Both the position numbers and the translations under genes were made by a program. Under the pieces are notes generated by a model, which did no database searches, was not told the DNA's origin, and saw only the letters and a list, made by a program, of their open reading frames with translations. From Nitrospirota bacterium (GTDB lineage: Bacteria > Nitrospirota > Thermodesulfovibrionia > Thermodesulfovibrionales > Dissulfurispiraceae): a DNA stretch of 38,777 bases. Location: contig JAJYXI010000031.1 of NCBI GenBank assembly GCA_021791055.1, positions 1 to 38,777 on the forward strand, in the 5' to 3' direction. Positions 17,302 through 25,789 of this stretch are shown here, piece after piece (positions within the stretch are counted from its first letter, which is position 1; the number at the start of each line of letters is the position of its first letter).

Positions 17302-17371
17302 CTGATAGCTGATAGCTGATAGCTGATAGCTGATAGCAAAAGACTATGAGCTATGAGCTATGAGCCATGAG
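17301..17371 (+). repeat. Heptamer repeat pair across the tsaE start
   Basis: Left arm: five exact GCTGATA units, 17301-17335. Right arm: three CTATGAG units and one CCATGAG, 17344-17371. The reverse complement of the right arm (GCTCATA phase) differs from the left at one base per unit, so the arms pair with one mismatch every 7 bp over an 8-nt loop. The repeat contains the tsaE start codon. Confidence 0.85.
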
Positions 17372-17815
17372 CTGCGAATTATTGCTAAATCGCCGTCAGA
17401 GACCGAGGGTGTTGGTTTTAAACTCGGAATGTTTTTAAAAACACACGGCAGGGCAACTGTTTGTCTTTATGGAGACCTCGGCGCTGGAAAAACAACTCTA
17501 ATCAGGGGAATTGCATCGGCTTTCGGCATCCCTGAAAGAGATATAGGCAGCGCCAGCTTTGTTATAATTGCAGAATACGAGACCTCGCCTCCTTTTTATC
17601 ATATAGATCTTTACAGGATCGAGAGGGAAGATGACATCGAGGAATTGGGAGTTTGGGAATATATAAATTCGGGGGGGATTGCTGTTATCGAATGGGCTGA
17701 AAGGCTTTCCGAAATCCCTGAAGGTGCAATTACGGTAAAGATAAATTATATAGATGAGAAATCGAGAGAGATAATCATTGAGGGGATAGATGAAAAAGAT
17801 TGGAATAATATGTAA
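17360..17815 (+). CDS. tsaE: tRNA threonylcarbamoyladenosine biosynthesis ATPase TsaE
   Basis: TsaE is the ATPase that cycles the TsaB-TsaD complex in making t6A37 of ANN-decoding tRNAs. The 151-residue protein has the P-loop LYGDLGAGKTTLIRGIA (about 36-52), a Thr/Ser-rich SASFVIIAEYE segment in place of the usual SPTF, and HIDLYRI. The only ATG in frame (17360) lies inside the heptamer array, and no Shine-Dalgarno precedes it, so the first residues (MSHEL) come from the repeat. It overlaps nadK by 26 bp. Confidence 0.9.
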   Translation: MSHELRIIAKSPSETEGVGFKLGMFLKTHGRATVCLYGDLGAGKTTLIRGIASAFGIPERDIGSASFVIIAEYETSPPFYHIDLYRIEREDDIEELGVWEYINSGGIAVIEWAERLSEIPEGAITVKINYIDEKSREIIIEGIDEKDWNNM

Positions 17816-18641
17816 GATCGGAAGACCGGAGCCCTTAGAGATATTGAAGGAGTTTCTCCCGTGGCTCAGGGAAAGGGGCTATGATGTATTTCTGGATTCT
17901 GAAACAGCAGGACTTCTTAATATGGAGGGTTATTCGAGGCCTCAGATACCCGCTCTGGTTGATGTAGTTATAGTCCTCGGCGGCGACGGGACAATGCTCG
18001 GCGTTGCCAGACTTGTCGGCGATAAAGGAGTCCCTATTCTCGGCGTCAATCTCGGAGGACTCGGCTTTATTACAGAGGTGAACAAGGATGAGATATTTGA
18101 TGCTGTGGAGAAGGTGCTCGCAGGGAGCTGCTCCATAGAAGAACGTATAATGCTTACTGCCGTCGTCCATCGACATAGTGAAAGGATTGCCGACTTTGTG
18201 GTCTTAAACGATGTTGTTATAAACAAGGGCGCTCTGGCAAGGATAATAGACCTTGAGACATATATTAACAACTCTTATGTGACGACATTTAAGGCCGATG
18301 GTCTCATTATTTCAACACCCACAGGCTCGACAGCCTATTCCCTGTCTGCCGGAGGTCCTATCCTTTATCCCACGCTGAACAGCATTGCCCTGACGCCTAT
18401 CTGTCCGCACACCCTTACAAACAGGCCTATTGTCCTGCCTGATGATTTCACTATAGAGATTATTCTAAGGTCTGAGAGCGAAGATGTTTTTTTAACTCTC
18501 GACGGGCAGGTTGGATTCTCTCTGAGAAAGAACGATACTATCGAAGTCAAAAAATCAGAGTTTACAACCAAGCTTCTCATGCCGTGTGAAAGGGATTATT
18601 TTCAGGTCTTAAGGACAAAGCTGAAATGGGGTGAAAGGTAA
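17790..18641 (+). CDS. nadK: NAD kinase
   Basis: ATP-dependent phosphorylation of NAD to NADP. The 283-residue protein has the GGDGT motif (VIVLGGDGTMLG, about 60-71), GVNLGGLGFITEV, LNDVVINKG and the glycine-rich region DGLIISTPTGSTAYSLSAGGPIL. ATG at 17790 follows GAGGGGATAG inside the end of tsaE, pointing to coupled translation. Length is normal. Confidence 0.95.
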   Translation: MKKIGIICKIGRPEPLEILKEFLPWLRERGYDVFLDSETAGLLNMEGYSRPQIPALVDVVIVLGGDGTMLGVARLVGDKGVPILGVNLGGLGFITEVNKDEIFDAVEKVLAGSCSIEERIMLTAVVHRHSERIADFVVLNDVVINKGALARIIDLETYINNSYVTTFKADGLIISTPTGSTAYSLSAGGPILYPTLNSIALTPICPHTLTNRPIVLPDDFTIEIILRSESEDVFLTLDGQVGFSLRKNDTIEVKKSEFTTKLLMPCERDYFQVLRTKLKWGER

Positions 18642-18654
18642 GGATAAAAATATA

Positions 18655-20964
18655 ATGAATTGCATTATGATTTATTTAAAAAGGATTTTTATTTATATGC
18701 TCCCACTCTTTCTGATGATTTTTACTTTATGCCACGAAGCCTCGGCAGAATACGGCACCAATCAGACAATCCTCCAGAAGATACGGTACATTGACGCCAA
18801 GCAGGAGCATGTTATCAAAGCGGCATATATAATTACCGAAATCAAGGAGACAAGATACATCGGAGAGGGAGTGTTTTCAAAGAAGGCTGATGGAAAGTTT
18901 ATAGTTGTAAGGTTTAAGGTCCACAACAAAGGCAGCATTGCGATTCCGACAAACACCCTTACAGACCTTATGCTGATTGACGGCAAAAAGAAGCGCTGGG
19001 ATTACTCTTTGGGCGCAACAGGCTCTATGAGGCTTGGCACAGAGAGTTTTGGGAGAATGGAGATAGCCCCTGATAAAGGGATAGAAGATGTTGTAGTATT
19101 CGAAGTCCCGGAAGATGTGCGTGATTATCTTATCCTTCTTCCCGGCGGCGCAAAGGTATCTGCTCCCAAAAAGCAAGAAAATGCGAAGAGCGAAGAACCG
19201 AAATCAGAGGGCAAAAAAAACATAAAAATCATAACCAACTCCGCAACTCTGAGGTCAAGACCATCCTTTGGCTCCCAGCCTGTCACATGGGCTGTAAAGG
19301 GAGCAGTATTTGATGTTATAAGTGAGATTACTGACAGCGAAGGCAGAAAATGGTATAGGGTGAAAACCTCTGACGGCCGGGAAGGCTGGATAAAAGATAA
19401 GGTTGTCAGTCTGTCGTCATTTAAGTCAGAAGATAATCAGGATAAAGTTAAAAAGGCTGACGCTGCCAGCTTAAAAGCTGAAGAGAAGGTGGAAACGAGG
19501 GCGGAGGAAAAGATAAAGGAGAAAGGAGTTAAGGAAAAAACAAAAAGGGATGGCAGACAAAAGGAACAAGCCTCTGCAAAAACTGTTAAAAATAAGTCAG
19601 ACAAAAAATCCCTGCAGGAACTGCTGGATGCGGCAGGTATATTTTACAGGGAGGGAAAGTGTAAGGACTTTATCAATGCCAATGAGAAGGCCATCGAAAT
19701 AGCCTCAAGACAAAACAATATTGCAGTTGAAGGAAAGCTCCATTACAATGTGGCAGAATGCTACGCAAGGTTAAATAGATATGATGAGGCCCAAAAACAT
19801 CTTGACAATGCCGTCAACATCGCTGCAAGGCTAAATGACTCAGAGCTCGAAATCCTTGCCCTGATTGACAAGAGCAGGGTGCTTGCTGCTAAAGGAGACA
19901 AAAGAAGCTCGGCAGAAATTTTTAAGATAGCCTCTGAGAGGGCAAATAAGGAGATATTCCTGAATCTCGCAGTTAAAGATGATATAAAGGCGCTTGTTTC
20001 ACTGCAGATTGCCCACATTCTGTTTGACATGGGAGAAAAGGATAAGGCCAAAGAGAGACTTGAGTATGCCTTAATGGTGAATCACGATTTTAATCTTGAG
20101 AAGAGCATTGTAAGCACTTTGAAGTCATCAGATATTGAGATGCATAAGGAGATATCCGATATAGACGGGAGGCTTGACGAGGCATGGGCATCTTATGAGA
20201 GGGGCGATTATAAAGACATGGAGAGGATTTCAAGAGACGCCGCTGATACAGCAAAGAGATTAGGTTATAAGAGAGGAGTATTCGGCGGTAATTACTACCT
20301 TGCCATGTCATTTATAAACATCGATGAGTACGACAAGGCGATAGATCATGCACTGCTTGCTCAGGAGATGTCTGAAAAAGGCAATGACGAAACGAGGCTT
20401 GGCATGGTCTACAACCTTATAGGGAATATCTTCAAACAGAAGAAGGCATACGAAAAGGCATTGTATTATTACAACAGATACCTTGATAGCGTGAAGAAGA
20501 CAGGGAACAGGGAAGGAGAAGCAGTGGCGCTGAACAATATCGGGAATGTGCTGCTGGATAAAGGGGAATACAGGGCTGCACTTAAGTATTATGAGGATTC
20601 CCTGAAGATAAGTATCGAAATAGGAACCGTCAGACATATGATTGCTCAGGAATACCTGAGCATAGGCCGTGCATTGAAGAAGCTCTCTGATTATAAAAAT
20701 GCGGAGAAGAGTATAAGCATTGCGATGAATATATTCAAGGACCTGGGGAATGAGGGAGGCGAGATTGTAGGCCTTCTGGAGATGGCGGATAATTATGCGC
20801 TTCAGGCAGAATATGCCTCTGCCATAGAAATCCTTGAGAATAATCTCAGCCGTGCAGAGAGATTCGGCATGAAGCAGAGCTTCATAGACAATCTCATAAA
20901 CAATTCTGAAAAAAACAGAGACTATTTAAGGGCAGAGAAATACAAAAAGGCGAAGATTGACTGA
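18655..20964 (+). CDS. Exported SH3b and TPR repeat protein
   Basis: About 769 residues. A signal peptide has a hydrophobic core IFIYMLPLFLMIFTLC and cleavage near ASA-EYG. Next comes a DUF4352/TRF2-like beta domain at about 40-150 (GKFIVVRFKVHNKGSIAIPTNTL). A bacterial SH3 domain lies at about 185-245 (ATLRSRPSFGSQP ... GREGWI), then a Lys/Glu-rich linker and about ten TPR units to the end (AVALNNIGNVLLDKGEYRAALKYYED). ATG at 18655 with AAGGA upstream gives a proper signal peptide; a GTG at 18631 is less likely. A periplasmic scaffold near peptidoglycan is plausible, but the function is unknown. Confidence 0.75.
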   Translation: MNCIMIYLKRIFIYMLPLFLMIFTLCHEASAEYGTNQTILQKIRYIDAKQEHVIKAAYIITEIKETRYIGEGVFSKKADGKFIVVRFKVHNKGSIAIPTNTLTDLMLIDGKKKRWDYSLGATGSMRLGTESFGRMEIAPDKGIEDVVVFEVPEDVRDYLILLPGGAKVSAPKKQENAKSEEPKSEGKKNIKIITNSATLRSRPSFGSQPVTWAVKGAVFDVISEITDSEGRKWYRVKTSDGREGWIKDKVVSLSSFKSEDNQDKVKKADAASLKAEEKVETRAEEKIKEKGVKEKTKRDGRQKEQASAKTVKNKSDKKSLQELLDAAGIFYREGKCKDFINANEKAIEIASRQNNIAVEGKLHYNVAECYARLNRYDEAQKHLDNAVNIAARLNDSELEILALIDKSRVLAAKGDKRSSAEIFKIASERANKEIFLNLAVKDDIKALVSLQIAHILFDMGEKDKAKERLEYALMVNHDFNLEKSIVSTLKSSDIEMHKEISDIDGRLDEAWASYERGDYKDMERISRDAADTAKRLGYKRGVFGGNYYLAMSFINIDEYDKAIDHALLAQEMSEKGNDETRLGMVYNLIGNIFKQKKAYEKALYYYNRYLDSVKKTGNREGEAVALNNIGNVLLDKGEYRAALKYYEDSLKISIEIGTVRHMIAQEYLSIGRALKKLSDYKNAEKSISIAMNIFKDLGNEGGEIVGLLEMADNYALQAEYASAIEILENNLSRAERFGMKQSFIDNLINNSEKNRDYLRAEKYKKAKID

Positions 20965-20968
20965 AATT

Positions 20969-21736
20969 ATGGATACACGAGACAGCTTGAAAATCGTGCT
21001 TGAGTTTTATAAAGAACTCGGTTTTGAGAGACTACCCCTTAGTATGGAGTGTTGGGGTGATGGAGTGATGGGTGAAAGTAGAGGGTTATCCAATACTCCA
21101 ATACTCCAACACCCCAATTTGCCACCGCAGGTTAGCGGTTACGATAAAGCCAGCGCATTGGAAGCCCTCCGTGAGGAGATAGGCGACTGCCGGAGATGCA
21201 AGCTCTCAAAAGAGAGGACGCACATTGTCTTTGGCGAAGGCAATGCAGATGCCAGAATAATGTTTATCGGCGAGGCGCCAGGAAGGGAAGAAGACCTTCA
21301 GGCAAGACCGTTTGTGGGAGATGCAGGACAGATTCTCACAAGCCTCATCAATAATATGGGCAAGGCATCAGGACTTAATTTCAAGCGGGAAGATGTTTAT
21401 ATCGCCAATATCGTGAAGTGCAGGCCGCCTATGAACCGCGACCCGCAAGATGATGAGATGGCCGCCTGTCTGCCCTTTCTTGAAAGACAGATAGAGATAA
21501 TTTCTCCGAAAGTAATAATGGCGCTTGGAAAGGTATCTGCATATACGCTTTTGGGCATTAAAGGGCCGATGAGTAAATTCTCGATAAATAAGGCAAGGGG
21601 TAAATTTTTTGAATATAGGGGAATACCTGTTATGCCGACATTCCATCCGGCATATTTTTTGAGAAATCCGAAGGATAAGCCTTTGACATGGGCTGATGCA
21701 CAGGCAGTGTTGAAAAAACTAAAAGGAGAAGAATGA
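20969..21736 (+). CDS. Type-4 uracil-DNA glycosylase (4Fe-4S)
   Basis: Removes uracil from DNA. Four cysteines expected to bind an iron-sulfur cluster are seen: C74 and C77 (CRRCKLS), C151 (VKCRPP) and C167 (MAACLPF). The motif GEAPGREED (101-109) and the HPAYFLRNP motif near the end also fit family 4. The 255-residue form includes about 26 residues (29-54) encoded by an octamer repeat between the short N-terminal helix and the catalytic domain. The start is ATG 20969 without a clear ribosome site; TTG at 20957 is possible. It overlaps the HIT gene by 4 bp. Confidence 0.92.
   Translation: MDTRDSLKIVLEFYKELGFERLPLSMECWGDGVMGESRGLSNTPILQHPNLPPQVSGYDKASALEALREEIGDCRRCKLSKERTHIVFGEGNADARIMFIGEAPGREEDLQARPFVGDAGQILTSLINNMGKASGLNFKREDVYIANIVKCRPPMNRDPQDDEMAACLPFLERQIEIISPKVIMALGKVSAYTLLGIKGPMSKFSINKARGKFFEYRGIPVMPTFHPAYFLRNPKDKPLTWADAQAVLKKLKGEE
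21044..21121 (+). repeat. Octamer repeat pair inside the uracil-DNA glycosylase gene
   Basis: Left arm: ATGGAGTG, TTGGGGTG, ATGGAGTG, ATGGGTGA (21044-21075). Right arm: CCAATACT, CCAATACT, CCAACACC, CCAATTTG (21090-21121). Four units each, period 8, and complementary apart from wobble and some mismatches, with a 14-nt loop. It is translated in frame. Confidence 0.8.
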
Positions 21737-22224
21737 AGACTATCTGGGCGCCATGGAGAATGGAATATATCCTTTCTGAAAAGGGAGGGGAGTGTTTGTT
21801 CTGCGTGAAGCCCAAAGAGAGTAATGACAGGGACAACCTGATCCTTTACAGGTCCGAGAATGTCTATGTGATAATGAATAAATACCCTTACAATAACGGC
21901 CATCTCATGGTCGTCCCGTATTTTCACACATCCTCTTTAGATTGTCTTTCCGATAATGTTATGTCAGAGCTTGCACTGATTACCAGATATTCTGTTGATT
22001 GTCTCAGAAAGGCTTTTAATCCGGAGGGTTTTAATGTCGGGATTAATATCGGCGAGGTTGCAGGCGCCGGAATAAAAGAGCACATCCATATCCATATTGT
22101 CCCGCGGTGGGCAGGAGATGCAAGCTTTATGACAGTGCTCGGTGAGGTGAGGGTTGTGCCCGAGCATATACTCGAGACATACGATAAGCTTTTTCAGATT
22201 TTTAATCCTCCCCTTTTCCCTTGA
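21733..22224 (+). CDS. HIT-family nucleotide hydrolase/phosphorylase
   Basis: A 163-residue histidine-triad protein. The catalytic motif is HIHIHIVPRW (about 117-126), with NKYPYNNGHLMVVPYFH earlier in the fold. The opening MKTIWAPWRMEYI and the CLFC motif (about 22-25) are typical of the Ap4A phosphorylase-like HIT branch that hydrolyses dinucleoside polyphosphates or AMP adducts. ATGA overlap with the glycosylase gene; AAAGGAG upstream. Confidence 0.92.
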   Translation: MKTIWAPWRMEYILSEKGGECLFCVKPKESNDRDNLILYRSENVYVIMNKYPYNNGHLMVVPYFHTSSLDCLSDNVMSELALITRYSVDCLRKAFNPEGFNVGINIGEVAGAGIKEHIHIHIVPRWAGDASFMTVLGEVRVVPEHILETYDKLFQIFNPPLFP

Positions 22225-22256
22225 CTATGAAGTTTTATCTTTAGTAGACTATTTTC

Positions 22257-22841
22257 ATGGAAAGAAAGATAATCAAGGCATTTGAAGACAGCATACAGGT
22301 AAAGGGAAAATTCGTCAAAGAGAATGCAGCGCTTATTGCAGAGGTGTCGAAATTGATAGCCGATGCCTTTAATGAAGGCAAAAAAATTCTGCTTTTCGGC
22401 AATGGGGGAAGCGCCTGCGATGCATCTCATATTGCAGCAGAGTTTGTCAATCGCTTTAAAAAGGACAGGCCGGGACTTCCTGCGATTGCATTGAACACAG
22501 ATGTTGCTGTATTGACATCAATATCGAATGATTACGACTATTCAGAAATATTTGCAAGGCAGGTTAAGACATTGTCGGAGCCCGGAGACATCGCCATAGC
22601 AATAAGCACAAGCGGGAGTTCAAAGAATATTCTCAAGGCCGTTGATGTGGCAAAGAAAAAGGGCCTCAAGACGATTGCCTTTACAGGTCTTAAGGGCGAT
22701 AAATTCGCTTCAAAAAGCGATTATGCATTTGTTGTTCCGTCTGACGACACTCCAAGGATTCAGGAGACCCATATAACCCTTGGACATGTCTTATGCCAGA
22801 TGGTGGAAGAGATACTCTTTGAAGCGCCGAGAAAAAGATGA
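22257..22841 (+). CDS. gmhA: Sedoheptulose 7-phosphate isomerase
   Basis: Converts sedoheptulose 7-phosphate to D-glycero-D-manno-heptose 7-phosphate, the first step to the LPS core heptose. The 194-residue SIS-domain protein shows GNGGSACDASHIAAEFVNRF (about 43-62), ALNTDVAVLTSISNDY, ISTSGSSKNILKAV and the C-terminal helix HITLGHVLCQMVEEILF. No other heptose genes are nearby. It supports a Gram-negative LPS-bearing cell. Confidence 0.93.
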   Translation: MERKIIKAFEDSIQVKGKFVKENAALIAEVSKLIADAFNEGKKILLFGNGGSACDASHIAAEFVNRFKKDRPGLPAIALNTDVAVLTSISNDYDYSEIFARQVKTLSEPGDIAIAISTSGSSKNILKAVDVAKKKGLKTIAFTGLKGDKFASKSDYAFVVPSDDTPRIQETHITLGHVLCQMVEEILFEAPRKR

Positions 22842-22863
22842 CGGCCAGATAAAAGATGGGGGA

Positions 22864-23379
22864 ATGAGGATCCTCGGCATCGATCCCGGAAGCGTGAATT
22901 GCGGATACGGGCTAATTCTTTTTCAGAAGTCAGAAAAAAAGCTCTCAACTTCTCGATCAGCGAACTCTGAACTAAAATATTTCTCATCGGGCAGGATAGT
23001 TATGCCTGCAAGCAAGCCACTCCATGCAAGACTTAAAGAGCTTTACGCATCTCTTGTAGATGTAATTTCAGAATATAAGCCTGACGAAATAGCGATAGAA
23101 AAGATATTTTTTGCAAAAGGGACAAAGGCAGCGCTCAGCCTTGGTCATACAAGGGGAGTTGTGCTCCTCGCCGCTGCATTAACAGGGCTCTCGATTTATG
23201 AATACAGCGCCCTTGAGGTCAAAAAGGCAGTAGTGGGCTATGGAAGGGCAGACAAAAATCAGGTTCAGAAGATGGTTCGGGAGATATTGAGAATAAATAA
23301 TTCATTATCTCCCGACAGCGCAGATGCCCTTGCACTGGCAGTCTGCCATGCGAATACGAGACAGCTAATCAGCAGATAG
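22864..23379 (+). CDS. ruvC: Holliday junction resolvase RuvC
   Basis: Endonuclease that cuts Holliday junctions delivered by RuvAB. The acidic active site is complete: D7 (GIDPGS), E79 (IAIEKIFF), D151 and D154 (SPDSADALALAVCHAN). ATG at 22864 after GGGGGA gives 171 residues, the family length. Between the first two strands about 18 residues (21-38, QKSEKKLSTSRSANSELK) replace the usual short turn and come from a probable decayed heptamer repeat. Confidence 0.95.
   Translation: MRILGIDPGSVNCGYGLILFQKSEKKLSTSRSANSELKYFSSGRIVMPASKPLHARLKELYASLVDVISEYKPDEIAIEKIFFAKGTKAALSLGHTRGVVLLAAALTGLSIYEYSALEVKKAVVGYGRADKNQVQKMVREILRINNSLSPDSADALALAVCHANTRQLISR
22921..22975 (+). repeat. Probable decayed heptamer repeat in ruvC
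   Basis: TTCAGAA, GTCAGAA and later TCAGCGA, ACTCTGA, ACTAAAA recur with period about 7, and CAGAAG/CTTCTG-like halves face each other. Identity between units is low, so this rests on comparison with the clear examples. Confidence 0.35.
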
Positions 23380-23388
23380 GCAAATCCC

Positions 23389-23411
23389 ACTTTTGCCTTC
23401 AGGGCAAAAGT
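23389..23411 (+). terminator. Hairpin after ruvC
   Basis: ACTTTTGCC (23389-23397) and GGCAAAAGT (23403-23411) form a perfect 9-bp stem with a 5-nt loop, 10 nt after the ruvC stop. No T-run follows, so it is at best a weak intrinsic terminator or an mRNA 3'-end stabiliser. Confidence 0.35.
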
Positions 23412-23474
23412 TCGGATCACAGACCCGTGAATTTCACTGCGAATTCACTCTGACAATCCCTTTGAATTTCTGTC

Positions 23475-23516
23475 CTGACTTTAGCTGCTGACTACTGGCT
23501 GCTGTATACTGTATAC
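23475..23516 (+). repeat. Heptamer array just upstream of ruvA
   Basis: Six 7-bp units: CTGACTT, TAGCTGC, TGACTAC, TGGCTGC, TGTATAC, TGTATAC. It ends 7 nt before the ruvA ATG and occupies the place where a Shine-Dalgarno should be; none is seen. No facing arm. Confidence 0.65.
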
Positions 23517-23523
23517 TAATGCT

Positions 23524-24093
23524 ATGATTGCATCGCTGCGTGGAAAGCTCATATCAAAAAAGCCCGACAGCCTGATAATCGATGTGGCTGGTGTCGGCTA
23601 TAGCGTTCAGGTTCCATTAACCCTCCTTTCATCCCTTCCTGAGGAGAATAGAGATGTCTTTCTTTACATACACACACATGTGAGAGAGGATGCCATACAG
23701 CTTTATGGTTTTCAGACAGCGGATGAGAAAAGGATATTCACCACGCTCATAGGCATATCAGGAATAGGGCCGAAGGTAGCATTAAATATACTCTCAACTA
23801 TTCCGCCGGATAATTTTCACAATGCAATAAATTCCGAGGATGTGGACATCCTCTGCAGGGTGCCGGGACTCGGCAAGAAGACAGCCCACAGATTAATCCT
23901 TGAACTGAAGGGAAAGCTTCCATCCATTAAAGAAAAGAAAGACACAATCTATGACGACACGCTGTCAGCCCTTGTAAACCTTGGCTATAAAAAGAACATT
24001 GCTCAGGACGCCCTTGAAAAGGCATGCAACATCGGCTACAAGGATATTGAAAGTCTTTTGAGAGAGGCATTAAAATATCTAACAAAGGAGTAA
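23524..24093 (+). CDS. ruvA: Holliday junction branch migration subunit RuvA
   Basis: The tetrameric junction-binding subunit that positions RuvB. The 189-residue protein has the OB-fold start MIASLRGKLISKKPDSLIIDVAGVGY, two helix-hairpin-helix motifs (GISGIGPKVALNILS and VPGLGKKTAHRLILELK) and the C-terminal RuvB-binding domain DDTLSALVNLGYKK. Length is normal. The ATG lacks a ribosome site because a heptamer array precedes it. Confidence 0.95.
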   Translation: MIASLRGKLISKKPDSLIIDVAGVGYSVQVPLTLLSSLPEENRDVFLYIHTHVREDAIQLYGFQTADEKRIFTTLIGISGIGPKVALNILSTIPPDNFHNAINSEDVDILCRVPGLGKKTAHRLILELKGKLPSIKEKKDTIYDDTLSALVNLGYKKNIAQDALEKACNIGYKDIESLLREALKYLTKE

Positions 24094-24190
24094 ATGGGCA
24101 TATGAGTGAATGGGTGGATGAGCATGTGCGTTTTGATAATATTTCAAAGTATACTCATTTACTCATCAACACATTTACTCATATGCGACT
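24090..24190 (+). repeat. Octamer repeat pair in the ruvA-ruvB gap
   Basis: Left arm: GTAAATGG, GCATATGA, GTGAATGG, GTGGATGA, GCATGTGC (24090-24129). Right arm: ATACTCAT, TTACTCAT, CAACACAT, TTACTCAT, ATGCGACT (24151-24190). GCATATGAGT to GATGAG pairs over 25 nt with four mismatches, mostly wobble. It fills nearly the whole gap and ends 6 nt before the ruvB ATG, with no Shine-Dalgarno in between. Confidence 0.85.
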
Positions 24191-24196
24191 AATAAT

Positions 24197-25219
24197 ATGA
24201 GAATAGAAGACAGTGAAATAGGCCCACTTTCTCCTGAAGGAAGTCAGGAGGAGCTTACATATGAGATAAACCTCAGGCCACGCTCACTTGATGAATTTAT
24301 CGGACAGGAGCAGATTAAAGAGAATCTCAAGGTTTTTATTGCTGCGGCACGGCTCAGAAATGAGCCCCTTGACCATGTCCTTTTCTGCGGGCCTCCGGGA
24401 CTTGGAAAAACGACCCTTGCCACAATCATAGCCAATGAGCTGATGGTCAATATAAAAACAACATCCGGGCCTGTGCTCGAAAGACCCGGTGATCTGGCTG
24501 CAATACTCACCAATCTTTCTGACCGCGATATCCTGTTTATAGATGAGATTCACAGGCTGCCGAGGATTGTGGAAGAGGTTCTATACCCTGCGATGGAAGA
24601 CTATAAACTTGACATAATCATCGGACAGGGGCCTAACGCAAGGACACTGAAGCTCAATCTACCGAGATTTACCCTGATAGGCGCAACAACAAGGACAGGG
24701 CTTTTGACATCGCCACTAAGAGACAGATTCGGCGTTATATGCAGGCTTGAGTTTTATAATCCAGAAGAATTAAAGGAGATAGTAAGCCGTTCTGCCCATC
24801 TTCTTGAGATAGAGATAAAAGGCGATGCAGCCATAGAGATTGCAAAGAGGTCGAGAGGTACGCCAAGAATTGCGAACAGGCTCTTAAAGAGGATAAGGGA
24901 TTTTGCTCAGGTAAAAGGTGATGGAATTATTGATATGAAAATAACAAAGGATGCCCTCCTTGCCCTTAATGTTGACGGTCTTGGCCTTGACGAGATAGAC
25001 AGGAAACTGCTTCTGACAATAATAGAAAAATTCAGCGGAGGGCCTGCAGGAATTGATGCTATTGCCGCATCTTTAAGAGAGGACAGAGAGACAATAGAGG
25101 ATGTATATGAGCCTTATCTTTTGCAGGAAGGCCTGATTGAGAGGACATCGAGAGGAAGGCTCGCCACAAGACTGGCTTACGAGCATTTAGGGAGGAGTCT
25201 GCCTCAAGGGTTGTTTTGA
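24197..25219 (+). CDS. ruvB: Holliday junction helicase RuvB
   Basis: AAA+ motor of the RuvABC complex. The 340-residue protein opens its conserved part with [19 protein letters not shown]. It has Walker [10 protein letters not shown] (about 65-73), Walker [12 protein letters not shown], sensor 1 GATTR ([11 protein letters not shown]), the arginine finger region LRDRFG and the C-terminal winged helix ([28 protein letters not shown]). The ATG at 24197 directly follows the octamer hairpin. The next gene starts within 35 nt. Confidence 0.96.
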   Translation: MRIEDSEIGPLSPEGSQEELTYEINLRPRSLDEFIGQEQIKENLKVFIAAARLRNEPLDHVLFCGPPGLGKTTLATIIANELMVNIKTTSGPVLERPGDLAAILTNLSDRDILFIDEIHRLPRIVEEVLYPAMEDYKLDIIIGQGPNARTLKLNLPRFTLIGATTRTGLLTSPLRDRFGVICRLEFYNPEELKEIVSRSAHLLEIEIKGDAAIEIAKRSRGTPRIANRLLKRIRDFAQVKGDGIIDMKITKDALLALNVDGLGLDEIDRKLLLTIIEKFSGGPAGIDAIAASLREDRETIEDVYEPYLLQEGLIERTSRGRLATRLAYEHLGRSLPQGLF

Positions 25220-25251
25220 AAGGGAGCAATGACAGTAATGGGCGTTTATCA

Positions 25252-25779
25252 ATGAAGCTTTTGATGCATATATGCTGTGCCAATTGCGCTTTATATCCGC
25301 TGACCGTCATAAGACAGAAGGGCATTGATGTAAAGGGTCTCTGGTTTAATCCCAACATCCATCCATACACAGAATATAAAAGCAGACTGGATGCCCTTAA
25401 AAAGCTCGAAGCCCTGTGGGTTCTGAATGTGGAGTATATAGACTACTACGGGTTAAAAGAATATCTGCGAAATGTTGTCGGCAACGAAGACAACAGGTGC
25501 GAATATTGCTATACAGTGAGATTGGAGGAGACTGCTAAAAAGGCCAGAGAGATTAATGCCGATGCATTCACCACATCTTTACTGGTGAGTCCGTATCAAA
25601 AATTTGATATGATTATAGATATAGGAAGGATGATGCAGGACAGGTATTCTATCGAGTTTTACTTTGAGGATTACAGGAAGGGATTCAATGACGGTAGGAG
25701 GATGTCAAAGGAGCTTGAGCTTTACAGGCAGAAGTATTGCGGATGCATATATTCGGAGATGGAGCGGTATGGATATTAG
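25252..25779 (+). CDS. queH: Epoxyqueuosine reductase QueH
   Basis: QueH (former DUF208) performs the last step of queuosine synthesis, reducing epoxyqueuosine in tRNA, and replaces QueG in many bacteria. The cysteine clusters of the iron-sulfur and metal sites are present: HICCANC (C8, C9, C12), CEYC and YCGC near the end, along with WFNPNIHPYTEYKSR and LLVSPYQ. ATG at 25252 gives the family-typical start MKLLMHICCA; an upstream TTG at 25216 overlapping ruvB is less likely. QueA lies two genes downstream. Confidence 0.92.
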   Translation: MKLLMHICCANCALYPLTVIRQKGIDVKGLWFNPNIHPYTEYKSRLDALKKLEALWVLNVEYIDYYGLKEYLRNVVGNEDNRCEYCYTVRLEETAKKAREINADAFTTSLLVSPYQKFDMIIDIGRMMQDRYSIEFYFEDYRKGFNDGRRMSKELELYRQKYCGCIYSEMERYGY

Positions 25780-25789
25780 GGAGGAGATG

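Noticed and set aside
17301-17371. Possible CRISPR array
   Set aside because: Units are 7 bp with no spacers and no cas genes in the window.
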